Under the pieces are notes generated by a model. It saw only the letters and a list, made by a program, of their open reading frames with translations. It had not been told where the DNA came from and did no database searches. The translations under genes and the position numbers were made by a program. This document shows positions 26,230 through 35,553 of a DNA stretch of 40,576 bases, one piece after another; position 1 is the stretch's first letter, and each line of letters starts with the position of its first letter. Location of the stretch: the NCBI GenBank assembly GCA_031323845.1, contig JAVIYP010000025.1, positions 1-40,576 of the forward strand, read 5' to 3'. This DNA comes from PUPG01 sp031323845 (GTDB taxonomy: Bacteria > Bacteroidota > Bacteroidia > Bacteroidales > UBA7960).

Positions 26230-27264
26230 ATGAGCAGTGAAAAGGAAAAACCTGCAGCGCAGGAAAATGCGGTTAACAAGGAAAAGCTGAAGGCTTTACA
26301 ATTAACCATGGACAAGATTGAGAAGTCGTATGGCAAGGGTACCATTATGAAGCTTGGCGACTCTGCTGTAGTCCCTGTTGATGTGATTTCGACGGGGTCG
26401 TTGACGCTCGACATTGCACTGGGAACAGGCGGTTTGCCCAGGGGCAGGGTTGTGGAAATTTACGGACCGGAGTCTTCTGGTAAGACTACGCTGGCCATTC
26501 ATGCCATTGCCGAAGCGCAGAAACAGGGCGGCATCGCCGCTTTCATTGATGCGGAAAACGCTTTTGACAGCAGTTATGCCGCACGTTTGGGCGTAGATAT
26601 CGAGAACCTGCTGGTCAGTCAGCCTGATAATGGTGAGCAGGCTCTTGAAATTGTTGAAAACCTGATCAGGTCGGGTGCCATTGATATTATTGTGATTGAC
26701 TCGGTGGCTGCCCTGACGCCCAGGAGCGAGATTGAAGGCGAGATGGGTGATTCTAAGGTTGGGCTCCAGGCCAGGCTCATGTCGCAGGCGTTACGCAAAC
26801 TTACCAGCACGATCAATAAAACAAACTGCTGCTGTATCTTTATCAATCAGCTACGCGAGAAAATCGGTGTTATGTTCGGCAATCCCGAAACGACTACCGG
26901 TGGCAATGCCCTGAAGTTTTATTCTTCTGTGCGGATTGACATTCGCCGTGCCTCACAGATTAAGGACGGGGACAAAATAATGGGCAACCGCACCAGGGTG
27001 AAAGTGGTTAAAAACAAACTGGCGCCACCGTTCCGCCAGGCTGAGTTTGATATCATTTACGGCCAGGGCATTTCAAAAATGGGAGAAATTATTGATCTTG
27101 CCGTGGAAAACAACATCATAAAGAAATCCGGGTCATGGTTCAGTTATGGTGAAACAAAACTGGGACAGGGCAGGGATGCCGTAAAGCAGTTGCTTGCCGA
27201 TAATATTGAGCTTGCTGAAGAGCTCGAAGTAAAGATCAAGGAAGTTCTGTCGGAAACTGCCTGA
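26230..27264 (+). CDS. recA: Recombinase RecA
   Basis: 344 residues, standard length. The Walker A loop GPESSGKTT is at 79-87, followed by AFIDAENAFDSSYA, VSQPDNGEQALEI, the Walker B region IDIIVIDSVAALTPRSEIEGEMGD and INQLREKIGVMFGNPETTTGGNALKFYSSVR. It forms ATP-dependent filaments on single-stranded DNA for homologous recombination and repair. The usual long acidic C-terminal tail is short (ELAEELEVKIKEVLSETA). Downstream 27265-27462 holds no gene; a CAGGG/CCCTG pair around a 50-nt interval ending in TTTTTT (about 27273-27345) is only a weak terminator candidate. Confidence 0.98.
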   Translation: MSSEKEKPAAQENAVNKEKLKALQLTMDKIEKSYGKGTIMKLGDSAVVPVDVISTGSLTLDIALGTGGLPRGRVVEIYGPESSGKTTLAIHAIAEAQKQGGIAAFIDAENAFDSSYAARLGVDIENLLVSQPDNGEQALEIVENLIRSGAIDIIVIDSVAALTPRSEIEGEMGDSKVGLQARLMSQALRKLTSTINKTNCCCIFINQLREKIGVMFGNPETTTGGNALKFYSSVRIDIRRASQIKDGDKIMGNRTRVKVVKNKLAPPFRQAEFDIIYGQGISKMGEIIDLAVENNIIKKSGSWFSYGETKLGQGRDAVKQLLADNIELAEELEVKIKEVLSETA

Positions 27265-27462
27265 TTGTTTTGACAGGGGCACATAGGTCTGGCGAAGGAC
27301 ACCTCCGGATATGAACCCGGATGGCGTGTTAAAGGCCCTGTTTTTTGCATGAACCTTTGTCGTTTTTCAGAACACAGGCAACGTAAGGAAAGCTGCAGCG
27401 CCTGCCAACGATATTTTTATTCCTGAATCGCATCTAACTATTTAATTACAAAATAAGCACCG

Positions 27463-29496
27463 ATGAAAACACTAACCCTTTTTGCAATGATTTTTCTTAT
27501 GACAATGCATTCTGCTTCCCTTCACGGGCAATCTGCCCCGATGACTCCTGAGACGCTCTGGCAATTCGGGCGCCTCAGCGATCTGCAGCTGTCACCTGAT
27601 GGCAGCATGTTGCTGTACGGCGTTACTTTTTATGATGTTAAGGAAAATAAGGCGCTGCGCGATCTTTATGTGCTTCCGGTCACCGGGGGTGATCCCGTGA
27701 ACATCACCAACTCCGATGTTTCGGAGTCGTCGGCACGCTGGCGTCCTGATGGTCAGCGCATAGGTTTTCTGAAAACTGTTGATGGCAAAAGCCAGCTTTT
27801 TGAGATGGACCCTGACGGGAGCAATGTCACACAGCTCACAAACATCGGTGGCGGTATTACAGGATTTGGTTATGCCCCCGACCAGCAACACATCTATTAC
27901 ACAAAAAGGGTAAAAGTTTCACCGGTGCTCAAAGACCACCATCCCGATCTTGAAAAGGCCAGGGCGTACCTTGCTGACGATCTCATGTACAGGCACTGGG
28001 ACCGCTGGCACGACGGCACCTACAGTCATATATTTTTCGCTGCATATTCGGAGGGCAGTGTAGGTGAGGGTACAGATATTATGAAGGATGAGCCCTGGGA
28101 TTCACCTTTGCCTCCTTTCGGAGGAAGTTCGCAAATCGCCTGGACCGCAGATGGTAAGTCACTGGCGTATACTGCTAAAAAAATGACAGGCAAAGCATGG
28201 ACCCTTTCGACCAATTCCGATATTTATTTATATGACATCCAAACCGGCACCACCCGAAACCTGACTCCATTCAATGAGGGTTATGACAAGAACCCGGTAT
28301 TCTCACCTGACGGCCGGTATATGGCGTGGGAAAGCATGGCCACACCCGGTTTTGAATCAGACAAAAACCGCATCATGATCATGGACCTTGAGAGCGGAAA
28401 ATATCGCGATTATTCTGCAGGTTTTGACCAGAGCTCCGGTGGTTTTGCCTGGTCGGACGATAGCCGCCGGTTGTATTTCATAAGTGGCATCCATGCTACC
28501 TATCAGCTCTATTACCTTGATCTGGAAACCGCTGATATCGTGCAGATCACGGAAGGCCATCATAATTACCAGTCTATCTTGGTTTATGGAGATGCTCTCT
28601 ATGCGGAACGCATGTCGATGTCGATGCCTACCGAGATCTATTATGTCAATGCATCTGACGGGCATGGCGCGCAACTCAGTTTTGTGAACCGCGAGATACT
28701 GAATAGAACCCCCATGGGTCGGGTGGAAGAACGATGGGTCAAAACAACAGACAACAAAGACATGCTGGTTTGGGTCATTTATCCTCCCGATTTCGACCCG
28801 GCGAAAAAGTATCCCGCCATTCTCTATTGTGGAGGCGGTCCGCAAAGTGCAGTAAGCCAGTTTTTCTCCTACAGATGGAACTTCCAGATAATGGCCGCCC
28901 ACGATTATATCGTTGTGGCTCCAAATCGTAGGGGATTGCCCACTTTTGGCCAGGAATGGAACGATCAGATAAGTCTCGATTACGGTGGTCAGAATATGAA
29001 AGATTATCTGAGTGCCATTGATGCTGTAAAAACGGAACCTTTTGTTGATGAGACCAGGCTTGGCGCAGTGGGCGCCAGCTATGGAGGCTACAGTGTTTTC
29101 TGGCTTGCAGGTAATCATGACAAGCGTTTCAGTGCATTTATTTCGCATTGTGGCTTGTTCAATCTTGAGAGCTGGTATGCCACCACCGAAGAAATGTTTT
29201 TCGCCAATCACGATATCGGAGGTGCTTTCTGGGAAGACCCGCGTCCACATAGCTACGATTTTTCACCGCACCTGCATCTGCACAAGTGGGATACCCCGAT
29301 CATGGTAATACACGGTGCTAAAGACTATCGCGTACCTTATGGCGAGGGCCTTCAGGCGTTCAATGCAGCCCGGTTAATGGATATTCCGAGCCGTTTACTG
29401 GTCTTTCCGGAAGAAAACCATTGGGTGTTGTCGGCGCAAAATGGCATCGTCTGGCAAAGAGAGTTCTTCAGATGGCTGGATCAATGGCTTAAATAG
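27463..29496 (+). CDS. Secreted S9-family (prolyl oligopeptidase-like) peptidase
   Basis: 677 residues. Signal peptide about 1-23 (LTLFAMIFLMTMHSASLHGQ). An N-terminal seven-bladed propeller of PD40/WD40-like repeats (about 30-420; SPDGSMLLYG, RPDGQRIGFL, SPDGRYMAWES) is followed by an alpha/beta-hydrolase domain (about 430-677). The triad is visible: Ser539 in GASYGGY, Asp621 in HGAKDYRVP and His653 in EENHWVL. This is closest to dipeptidyl/acylaminoacyl-peptidase members of S9, which remove short peptides from oligopeptides in the periplasm. Monocistronic by spacing; the next gene starts 107 bp downstream. Confidence 0.94.
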   Translation: MKTLTLFAMIFLMTMHSASLHGQSAPMTPETLWQFGRLSDLQLSPDGSMLLYGVTFYDVKENKALRDLYVLPVTGGDPVNITNSDVSESSARWRPDGQRIGFLKTVDGKSQLFEMDPDGSNVTQLTNIGGGITGFGYAPDQQHIYYTKRVKVSPVLKDHHPDLEKARAYLADDLMYRHWDRWHDGTYSHIFFAAYSEGSVGEGTDIMKDEPWDSPLPPFGGSSQIAWTADGKSLAYTAKKMTGKAWTLSTNSDIYLYDIQTGTTRNLTPFNEGYDKNPVFSPDGRYMAWESMATPGFESDKNRIMIMDLESGKYRDYSAGFDQSSGGFAWSDDSRRLYFISGIHATYQLYYLDLETADIVQITEGHHNYQSILVYGDALYAERMSMSMPTEIYYVNASDGHGAQLSFVNREILNRTPMGRVEERWVKTTDNKDMLVWVIYPPDFDPAKKYPAILYCGGGPQSAVSQFFSYRWNFQIMAAHDYIVVAPNRRGLPTFGQEWNDQISLDYGGQNMKDYLSAIDAVKTEPFVDETRLGAVGASYGGYSVFWLAGNHDKRFSAFISHCGLFNLESWYATTEEMFFANHDIGGAFWEDPRPHSYDFSPHLHLHKWDTPIMVIHGAKDYRVPYGEGLQAFNAARLMDIPSRLLVFPEENHWVLSAQNGIVWQREFFRWLDQWLK

Positions 29497-29603
29497 GATC
29501 AAGAGCTTCGTTTTTTCGGACAGTTTGTTCTTTATGAGAGCGGTACGGTTATGCGTTCACTGACAAAGGATTTATCCGCATTGGCTCTCAGACTTGGTTG
29601 ATC

Positions 29604-30524
29604 ATGAAAAATAAGAGAAAAAAAAGGGGGCGATGGCAGCAGGCGCTGGTGCTGGTTATGGTTATCCTGTTTGGCCTTGCACTGGTATTTTCCAGGGGGC
29701 AGCGGGCGGCCAGGAGGGTCTCATTGCCTGCTTCCGCACCACAACAGGAACAACCCAAACCTGATCAGCGACCTGTGGTTCATGATGGAGCAACAGACAC
29801 AGGATACATTCATTCTCAGCAAGAAATAACGGAAGACCGAATGCTTATGAATATTACCCGAGAACAACTGCTGGGGTTAATCAATCCCGCGACAGATCAA
29901 GACTTTGTATTGATCGACGAAGCTTATGCAAGCCGCTCGGGCATGTATTTGCGTCGCGAAGCCTATGACGCTTTTCTTGACATGTACCAGGCTGCCCGGA
30001 ATGATGGCATCACCCTCACCATTTTGTCTGCAACAAGGAATTTCAACCACCAGAAACGTATATGGGAGAACAAGTGGTACGGCCGGCAAAGTCTGGAAGG
30101 AAACATATCAGCCACAGATATTGATGATCCCAAAACACGTGCCCTGGAAATTCTTCGGTTCAGCGCCATGCCCGGCACTTCCCGCCATCACTGGGGTACG
30201 GATATCGATGTAAACAGCTTGCATAACAGCTATTTTGAAACCGGTGAAGGAAAGCGGGTATATGATTGGCTGGTCCGGAATGCATCACGATTCGGTTTCT
30301 GTCAGCCCTATACGCAGCACGGAAATCAAAGGCAGGGCGGCTATGAAGAAGAAAAATGGCACTGGTCCTATATACCCTTGGCTTCCCCGATGTTGAAAGC
30401 ATACAAAAAGCACATAACCTATGATGACCTTAAGGGTTTTGCCGGATGGGAGACCGCTGAAAAGCTGCAGGTGATCAAAAATTTTGTGCTTGACATAAAC
30501 AGCGACTGTGTGCCGCTGAAATAA
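29604..30524 (+). CDS. M15-family D-alanyl-D-alanine carboxypeptidase (VanY-like)
   Basis: 306 residues from the ATG at 29604 (an in-frame TTG lies at 29598). A very basic N terminus (KNKRKKRGR) precedes one membrane anchor (12-30), then a Pro/Gln-rich linker and the peptidase domain (about 85-275). Zinc site motifs: SRHHWGTDID (His195, Asp202) and EEEKWHWSY (catalytic Glu250, His253), plus the SATRNFNHQKRIW helix typical of VanY. It should cleave the terminal D-Ala of peptidoglycan stems or related cross-links in the periplasm. A run of eight A then five G near the start codon is a potential slippage site, but nothing shows that it varies. Confidence 0.9.
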   Translation: MKNKRKKRGRWQQALVLVMVILFGLALVFSRGQRAARRVSLPASAPQQEQPKPDQRPVVHDGATDTGYIHSQQEITEDRMLMNITREQLLGLINPATDQDFVLIDEAYASRSGMYLRREAYDAFLDMYQAARNDGITLTILSATRNFNHQKRIWENKWYGRQSLEGNISATDIDDPKTRALEILRFSAMPGTSRHHWGTDIDVNSLHNSYFETGEGKRVYDWLVRNASRFGFCQPYTQHGNQRQGGYEEEKWHWSYIPLASPMLKAYKKHITYDDLKGFAGWETAEKLQVIKNFVLDINSDCVPLK

Positions 30525-30575
30525 CCGCCTCTGCCCCGGGAAGGCCTGCCTACTCCGTTCTTTTTGCTCCGGCTT

Positions 30576-31145
30576 TTACAGGTCCGATCTGTAATTGATG
30601 TTTTGAAATATTCCGGGCCGGTAAAAAGGTTCGTGCTCAACCGGCAAATACAAAGCCTTCAGCGAACTGATCGCCGTGATGATCTTATACTCTTTTTTCC
30701 TTATGGATTGCTCGATAGCAGTTATGGCCTTTTTTGAATACAAGGCGCACATGGTCTCTGTAAACCCTTGGTGAACGGGCATAACGACATCGTATGCCGC
30801 GGCATGTTGCAGCATGGTACTGAACAGGCTGGAAGGAATATTCGGCATGTCACAGCCGATAACCGCCACCAGGGGAGTTCGGGCATGCATCAAAGCACTG
30901 TGAATACCGGCAAGCGGACCAGCACCCCTGAAGTGATCCGTGATGCAGCGGACACCAAACCCCGAATATTCGTCCGGGTGGTTGGTGCTGATCAGTGTTT
31001 CATGACACACAGGTCTTAAAATGTCCAGGGCATGTTCAACAAGTGGCTTGCCATCGTATTGATACAAGCCTTTGTCCTGCCCGAAACGGGAACTTTTGCC
31101 TCCTGCCAGAACCACACCGGTCAGGCGCTCCTTTCCTTTGGTCAT
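30576..31145 (-). CDS. mobA: Molybdenum cofactor guanylyltransferase MobA
   Basis: 189 residues, standard for MobA. The nucleotide-binding LAGGKSSRFGQDKG is at 14-27, GKPLVEHAL follows, then TDHFRGAGPLAGIHSAL, the metal-binding GCDMPN and QGFTETMCALYS. MobA attaches GMP to molybdenum cofactor to give the bis-MGD form required by DMSO-reductase-family enzymes. This fits the dmsABC-type operon on the same strand 486 bp away. A copy of the conserved element lies upstream, near 31343. Confidence 0.94.
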   Translation of the reverse strand: MTKGKERLTGVVLAGGKSSRFGQDKGLYQYDGKPLVEHALDILRPVCHETLISTNHPDEYSGFGVRCITDHFRGAGPLAGIHSALMHARTPLVAVIGCDMPNIPSSLFSTMLQHAAAYDVVMPVHQGFTETMCALYSKKAITAIEQSIRKKEYKIITAISSLKALYLPVEHEPFYRPGIFQNINYRSDL

Positions 31146-31631
31146 ATTAATGTAAACATCTTTTATCTGCGATCATCAGGGTTACCATGCATCCGGGTTG
31201 CTTTTATACGTGCTGCCCGGGCTTTTTGCGCTTTTGGTTTCAAAGTTGGCCCGTCTTGTACGCGAAAGGATCAGTGCATCAAACAGCCGGGAACTGGAAC
31301 CGTATGTTTTGTTTGCCCCGGGGCATATCAACCTGACTATTTCATATGTTTATATTTTTGTAACTACCTGATTATTTGTATTTTGTGTTTATGTCTAAGA
31401 TACTGATTGGATGTCAGAACTCAGAATTCAGATGTCAGATTTCCGACTTCTGACTTCCGACTTCCTATAATCATACTCCTGTGTATTGAAAAATCTGTTC
31501 CCGAATGGACGAGATTTTCAACATGGGCGTTTCATTTACTCAGTGAATCTTTGTGTTACAAAAAAAGTTGCACACCTGTACTGACTGGGCGGGAAATCCG
31601 CACAATGCTTAAGGCGCTGATATTAAGATTA
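31146..31631. other. Intergenic region between mobA and the dms-type operon
   Basis: 486 bp with no supported gene. It includes copy 2 of the dispersed element (31343-31470). No clear terminator follows the dmsC-type gene. Frames of 124 and 171 codons on the plus strand run across this stretch into neighbouring genes and lack any family signal. Confidence 0.55.
31343..31470 (-). repeat. Dispersed start-codon-abutting element, copy 2
   Basis: Shares the block GTTTATGTCTAAGAT and the flanking TGATTAT, TTTTG and ACTGAT sequences with copy 1. The distal side holds a degenerate 7-bp series (GATGTCAGA, CTCAGAA, TTCAGATGTCAGA, CCGACTTCTGACTTCCGACTTC). At its proximal end the minus strand reads ATG AAA TAG, so no gene follows directly; mobA starts about 200 bp further. 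Confidence 0.7.
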
Positions 31632-32510
31632 TTATACACCAATGCGGTAATACGATGCATAAAACACATACCTTCCGGCTATTTCGGCAAGCAACAGGCA
31701 CGCAGCCGCACTATAGACAAGAAATTCCCTGGCCGTATTTCCTCCTCCGGAAACGGGATCAGATGTTGCGAACCAATAGGTCAGCAGACTAAACCCTATG
31801 ATCAGAAGCACATACTGGGCGCTTTCCCACCATTTGCTGATGGCGGGTGCGGCAAATCCCCCGCTGATGCTCGCTATGTCGGGCTGAAGCATAAGTTTGT
31901 TCAGCAAAAAAATGAAGACTGACGCAGCGATCAAGTAGAACAATACGGTCTGTATCAGGCCTGATTCCGGCAGCGGGGCTGTGCGGGAGCCTGCTTTCAC
32001 AACGAAAATAAGTACGAGCGCACCACCCAGCATCAATGCGGTGTTGTAAAATGAAACAGCGGTTGAAGGACTGTTCCACAGGGGCACCGTAGGGATCATA
32101 TACACCCTGATCATGGACCAGATCATAATAACACCTACAAGCAGTGATGTCAGGAAGAAATATCCGAAAAGGTTGCTGTGTGGTACTCCAATCGTTAGTG
32201 AGCTCAGGGCTATGAGTAACGTAAAAAAATACATCATGGCGAGTGCTATTTCACGGCTGAGCCAGGATTGTCCTGTATTGCTGAGGGCATAAACGGAATG
32301 CTGGGGGCTGGCCAGGTGAAAGAAGGAGATGATAAGGGCTATGCCCATGAGGCTTAATGCCGCGATCACCACCAGTCTTTTTATTTCGCTGATGGCAGGT
32401 GTGTCGGTGCTCTTTACCACGAACGACACAATGAAGGCTGCGAGAATAATCCCCAGGCTGATCTGTGAAAGTATGGTAAAAAAAACCAGTGGCCATTCGT
32501 TGCTGTTCAT
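31632..32510 (-). CDS. DmsC-type membrane anchor subunit
   Basis: 292 residues, eight or so hydrophobic helices filling the whole length, of the DmsC (PF04976) type: N-terminal NEWPLVFFTILSQISLGI and FHLASPQHSVYALSNTGQSWLSREIAL are characteristic. It would anchor the DmsAB dimer in the inner membrane and oxidise menaquinol, passing electrons to the iron-sulfur subunit. Its start overlaps the dmsB-type stop by 4 bp (ATGA type), showing translational coupling. Last gene of the operon. Confidence 0.88.
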   Translation of the reverse strand: MNSNEWPLVFFTILSQISLGIILAAFIVSFVVKSTDTPAISEIKRLVVIAALSLMGIALIISFFHLASPQHSVYALSNTGQSWLSREIALAMMYFFTLLIALSSLTIGVPHSNLFGYFFLTSLLVGVIMIWSMIRVYMIPTVPLWNSPSTAVSFYNTALMLGGALVLIFVVKAGSRTAPLPESGLIQTVLFYLIAASVFIFLLNKLMLQPDIASISGGFAAPAISKWWESAQYVLLIIGFSLLTYWFATSDPVSGGGNTAREFLVYSAAACLLLAEIAGRYVFYASYYRIGV

Positions 32511-33124
32511 CGTACTTCTTCTTTGTTAATGATATGATACTTCGTTTTAACTGCTTCGCCGGCATGTTTGTGTGAGGTGATCACTAAGGCGGGCCTGGTA
32601 TGGTATTCTTCGGGCAAGGGAAAGTCTTCGTTGTTTTTTCCGTATTTCTTTGCCAGGTCTTCCATGGCACCAAAGTCAAGCACGCGCATTGGACAGGCCG
32701 ACACGCAGGACGGGGGTTTTCCTTCTTCGAGGTAGTCGGCACAGAAGTTACATTTGGTCATTACCTTCTGTACTGGGTCAAACTGCAGGGCACCGTAGGG
32801 GCATGTCCATTCGCAGTACCTGCAGCCCATGCACCTGTCGTAGTTGATCAGGACCACACCCTGCTGGTTTTTGATGATGGCCTTATTCGGGCAGCGATGC
32901 AGGCAGATGGGTTCTTCGCAATGGTTGCATGCCATAGAAATATGGTAGGCTTTCATGTTTTGTTCCCATGCATGGCCGTTTTTCCGCCATTCACCGCCGC
33001 AGATTTCATAGACCCTGCGCCATCTGACCCCAGGCGGAGAATTGTGTTTGTCCTTGCATGCCATTTGACAGGTTTTGCAACCTGAGCAGGCCGATGCGTC
33101 GAAATAGAATGCCAGTTGACTCAT
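32507..33124 (-). CDS. DmsB-type iron-sulfur electron-transfer subunit
   Basis: 205 residues with four cysteine groups for four [4Fe-4S] clusters: CSGCKTCQMAC (13-23), CNHCEEPICLHRCP, CMGCRYCEWTCP and CNFCADYLEEG-x4-CVSACP. This is the ferredoxin-like subunit that connects the DmsC-type quinol site to the molybdenum subunit. Its start codon shares one base with the stop of the upstream catalytic-subunit gene (TAATG), and its stop overlaps the anchor gene. Confidence 0.93.
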   Translation of the reverse strand: MSQLAFYFDASACSGCKTCQMACKDKHNSPPGVRWRRVYEICGGEWRKNGHAWEQNMKAYHISMACNHCEEPICLHRCPNKAIIKNQQGVVLINYDRCMGCRYCEWTCPYGALQFDPVQKVMTKCNFCADYLEEGKPPSCVSACPMRVLDFGAMEDLAKKYGKNNEDFPLPEEYHTRPALVITSHKHAGEAVKTKYHIINKEEVR

Positions 33125-35553
33125 TACTTCCTGGTTTTTATTTTAGAAACCTGGACCATCATGGTATGCTGTGCATTACCAAAGGCCAGGGGTGTCCAGC
33201 GGTGGCTTGTCAGAACATTGATGTTCCCTCTTTCATCTATGCCCTCGTCGTTGGGCTGCCACCATGCGCCCTGCGGAATGTTGACCACACCCGGCATAAT
33301 CTTGCCGGTGATGCGGCAGGGAATCGAGATTTTACCCCTGTCGTTGTAAATCAGCACGACCTCCCCATTTTTGATGCCTCTTGCCCTGGCGTCAATAGGG
33401 TTGATGAACAGGCGTTGCGGAAAAGCCTCTTCAAGCCAGTCGATGCCATCGTGCGTTGAATGCACCCTGGGCATGTAATGGTGACCGATGGCCTGCAACG
33501 GGTATTGCTCAGCTTCTTTGCCAAACGGACTTTCCCACTCCTGGATGTATTTGGGCACTGCCGGTATGGTATCCGGCTTGCCCATCTCAAAAAGGGTTTT
33601 GCTGAACAGTTCAATCTTGCCCGAAGGCGTGCTGAGCGGATGTTGTTCAGGATTCTTCCGGAAGTCGCTGAACGCTATTTTCGGTTCGTGTATGGGACGT
33701 GTGTAAACACCGCGGTTCATTTCATGCAGCTTCTCAAGGTCTGGAATATCAGGGAAGCGCGTGTTCCGGTAGTATTTTACGGCCCACTCAATCCAGTCGC
33801 GTTCGTTCCGGCCCAGGGTATATTCGCTTTTCAATCCAAGACGGTCGGCCAGCTCAGCGGCTATCTGGTAGTCGCTTTTTGTTTCGAAAGGCGGTTCGGC
33901 CACTTTTGGCATCAGGATTACTTCATCGCCGTATTTCCATCCGTCTTCCAGGCCCCACATCTCAAATTGCGTGCAAACCGGCAATACGAGGTCGGCAAAC
34001 TTTGCCGATGGCGTCATGAACTGATCCTGGACGGCAATAAATTCCACCAGGCTTTCGTCCTGCAATATCCTGGCACTTCGGTTGGTGTCGGCATGCTGGT
34101 TGATCAGAATATTTGAGGCCACGCACCAGATAAGCTTTATGTTGTTATCGAGCTTTTCGGTCCCTATTAGGCCGTCCGATGCGTCCATCTCTTTGCCCCG
34201 CATTATGGCTTCTGTCCAGAGAAACACCGGTATGGCAGCTTCGACGGGATTTCTTCCCGTAGGAAATACATTCCAGAATGGGCCACCGTCGTCGGCCTGA
34301 AGGGCAATGCCGCTGGCCCACCCGCCGGGTATGCCCACATTTCCGGTGATGGCTGCCAGCACACATCCGCCGATTACGGGCTGTTCGCCGTAGGCCCTGC
34401 GCTGCATCCCGTAACCCTGGTAGAGCATGGCCGGTTTTATGCTTCCATATTCCCTGGCAATCCTGATGATGGTTTCTTTTGGGATGGCCGTGATCGCCTC
34501 TGCCCACTCGGGTGTTTTGGGCTGGCCGTCGTGTGTGCCAAAGATGTAATCGTAATAGCTTTCTTCCTGCTCCATGCCTTTGGGCATCTGGCTGCTGTCG
34601 AACCCTATGCAGCACCGGCGGATAAAGTCCTTGTCGTGCAGGTCTTCAGCAATGATGACATAGGCCATGGCGCTCATCAAGGCAACGTCGGTGCCCGGAC
34701 GTATAGGTATCCATTCATCAGCCAGGGCCGTGGCGCTCATGCTCATTCTGGGATCGATACAAATCACCTTTGCCCCATTTTCTCTCGCTTTTTTGATGAA
34801 GTATTCGCTGTTTGTCCCATCGCGTATTTCAGCCGGGTTCCATCCCCACATGATGATGTAACGGGAGTTGACCCAGTCCTGCCGCTGATTTCCTGTGATG
34901 CCTGTGCCATACACATAGGGTGTTGCCCTGCTGATGCATGCCCAGCTATAACTGTTGTAATAGCCCAGCGATCCGCCGAAAAGATTCATCAGCCGGGCTG
35001 CGGTCTGCCTGCCGTTACATTGATTGTAGCTGCCCGTTCCGTAGGGCACGAGTATGGCTGAGTTTCCATATTGCTGCTTTACTCGCTTAAGCTCGGAGGC
35101 CATCATGTCGAGGGCCTCACTCCAGGAGATGCGCTCAAAACGCCCTTCTCCGCGTTTACCCACCCGGCGCAACGGATGCTTCAGCCTGTCAGGATGATAC
35201 TGCCTGCGGCGATAAGCCCGACCGCGGATACAAGCCCTGAGTTGCGGATCACTGATGTCGTCGCCCGGCCTGTCATCAGTTTCAATACGAACAATAACAC
35301 CATCCTTTAAAAATAGCTTAAGCACACACCGCCCGCCGCAATTGTGCGCAGGACAACCCGCCCGCACAATGCTGGTGCCGTCTTTCTCCAAACGGGAAGG
35401 AAAACGGATGTCGTGAGGTGCGGTTCCGCATCCGAAAAAAGAACCCATAGCTGCCAGTCCACCGGTAAATACCGCCCCTTTTTTCAGAAAGCAGCGCCGG
35501 TGCATCCCCTGGTGATCAGGATTATTTTCCCGGAGGATGTGATGTTCTTTCAT
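33124..35553 (-). CDS. DmsA-type molybdopterin oxidoreductase catalytic subunit
   Basis: 809 residues. A twin-arginine signal is visible (HRRCFLKKGAVFTGG, Arg19-Arg20), so the folded enzyme is exported. Cluster cysteines are Cys67, Cys72, Cys76 and Cys108. The molybdopterin domains follow with GTGSYNQCNGR, the NSYSWA segment (Ser201 or Ser203 is the likely Mo ligand, as in the DMSO-reductase type), WGWNPAEIRDGTN, CIDPRMSMSATALADEWIPIRPGTDVAL and the C-terminal bis-MGD-binding domain ending around FGNAQHTMMVQVSKI. The real acceptor (DMSO, an N-oxide, or another oxyanion) cannot be read from sequence. No DmsD/TorD chaperone gene is seen here. The start at 35553 directly abuts copy 3 of the repeated element. 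Confidence 0.93.
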   Translation of the reverse strand: MKEHHILRENNPDHQGMHRRCFLKKGAVFTGGLAAMGSFFGCGTAPHDIRFPSRLEKDGTSIVRAGCPAHNCGGRCVLKLFLKDGVIVRIETDDRPGDDISDPQLRACIRGRAYRRRQYHPDRLKHPLRRVGKRGEGRFERISWSEALDMMASELKRVKQQYGNSAILVPYGTGSYNQCNGRQTAARLMNLFGGSLGYYNSYSWACISRATPYVYGTGITGNQRQDWVNSRYIIMWGWNPAEIRDGTNSEYFIKKARENGAKVICIDPRMSMSATALADEWIPIRPGTDVALMSAMAYVIIAEDLHDKDFIRRCCIGFDSSQMPKGMEQEESYYDYIFGTHDGQPKTPEWAEAITAIPKETIIRIAREYGSIKPAMLYQGYGMQRRAYGEQPVIGGCVLAAITGNVGIPGGWASGIALQADDGGPFWNVFPTGRNPVEAAIPVFLWTEAIMRGKEMDASDGLIGTEKLDNNIKLIWCVASNILINQHADTNRSARILQDESLVEFIAVQDQFMTPSAKFADLVLPVCTQFEMWGLEDGWKYGDEVILMPKVAEPPFETKSDYQIAAELADRLGLKSEYTLGRNERDWIEWAVKYYRNTRFPDIPDLEKLHEMNRGVYTRPIHEPKIAFSDFRKNPEQHPLSTPSGKIELFSKTLFEMGKPDTIPAVPKYIQEWESPFGKEAEQYPLQAIGHHYMPRVHSTHDGIDWLEEAFPQRLFINPIDARARGIKNGEVVLIYNDRGKISIPCRITGKIMPGVVNIPQGAWWQPNDEGIDERGNINVLTSHRWTPLAFGNAQHTMMVQVSKIKTRK

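Noticed and set aside
28357..29250. 297-codon minus-strand frame opposite the S9 peptidase
   Set aside because: Antisense to the catalytic domain with the Ser539 motif; no recognisable protein features.
29616..29630. Run of A8G5 near the start of the M15 gene as a phase-variation switch
   Set aside because: The tract is short, the frame is intact, and a single sequence cannot show length variation.
31032..31922. Two consecutive plus-strand frames (124 and 171 codons) around the mobA-dmsC gap
   Set aside because: They run across mobA, the repeated element and dmsC antisense; no family signal, Cys- and Phe-rich random character.
33460..34116. 218-codon plus-strand frame opposite the dmsA-type gene
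   Set aside because: Antisense shadow of a strongly conserved molybdoenzyme.
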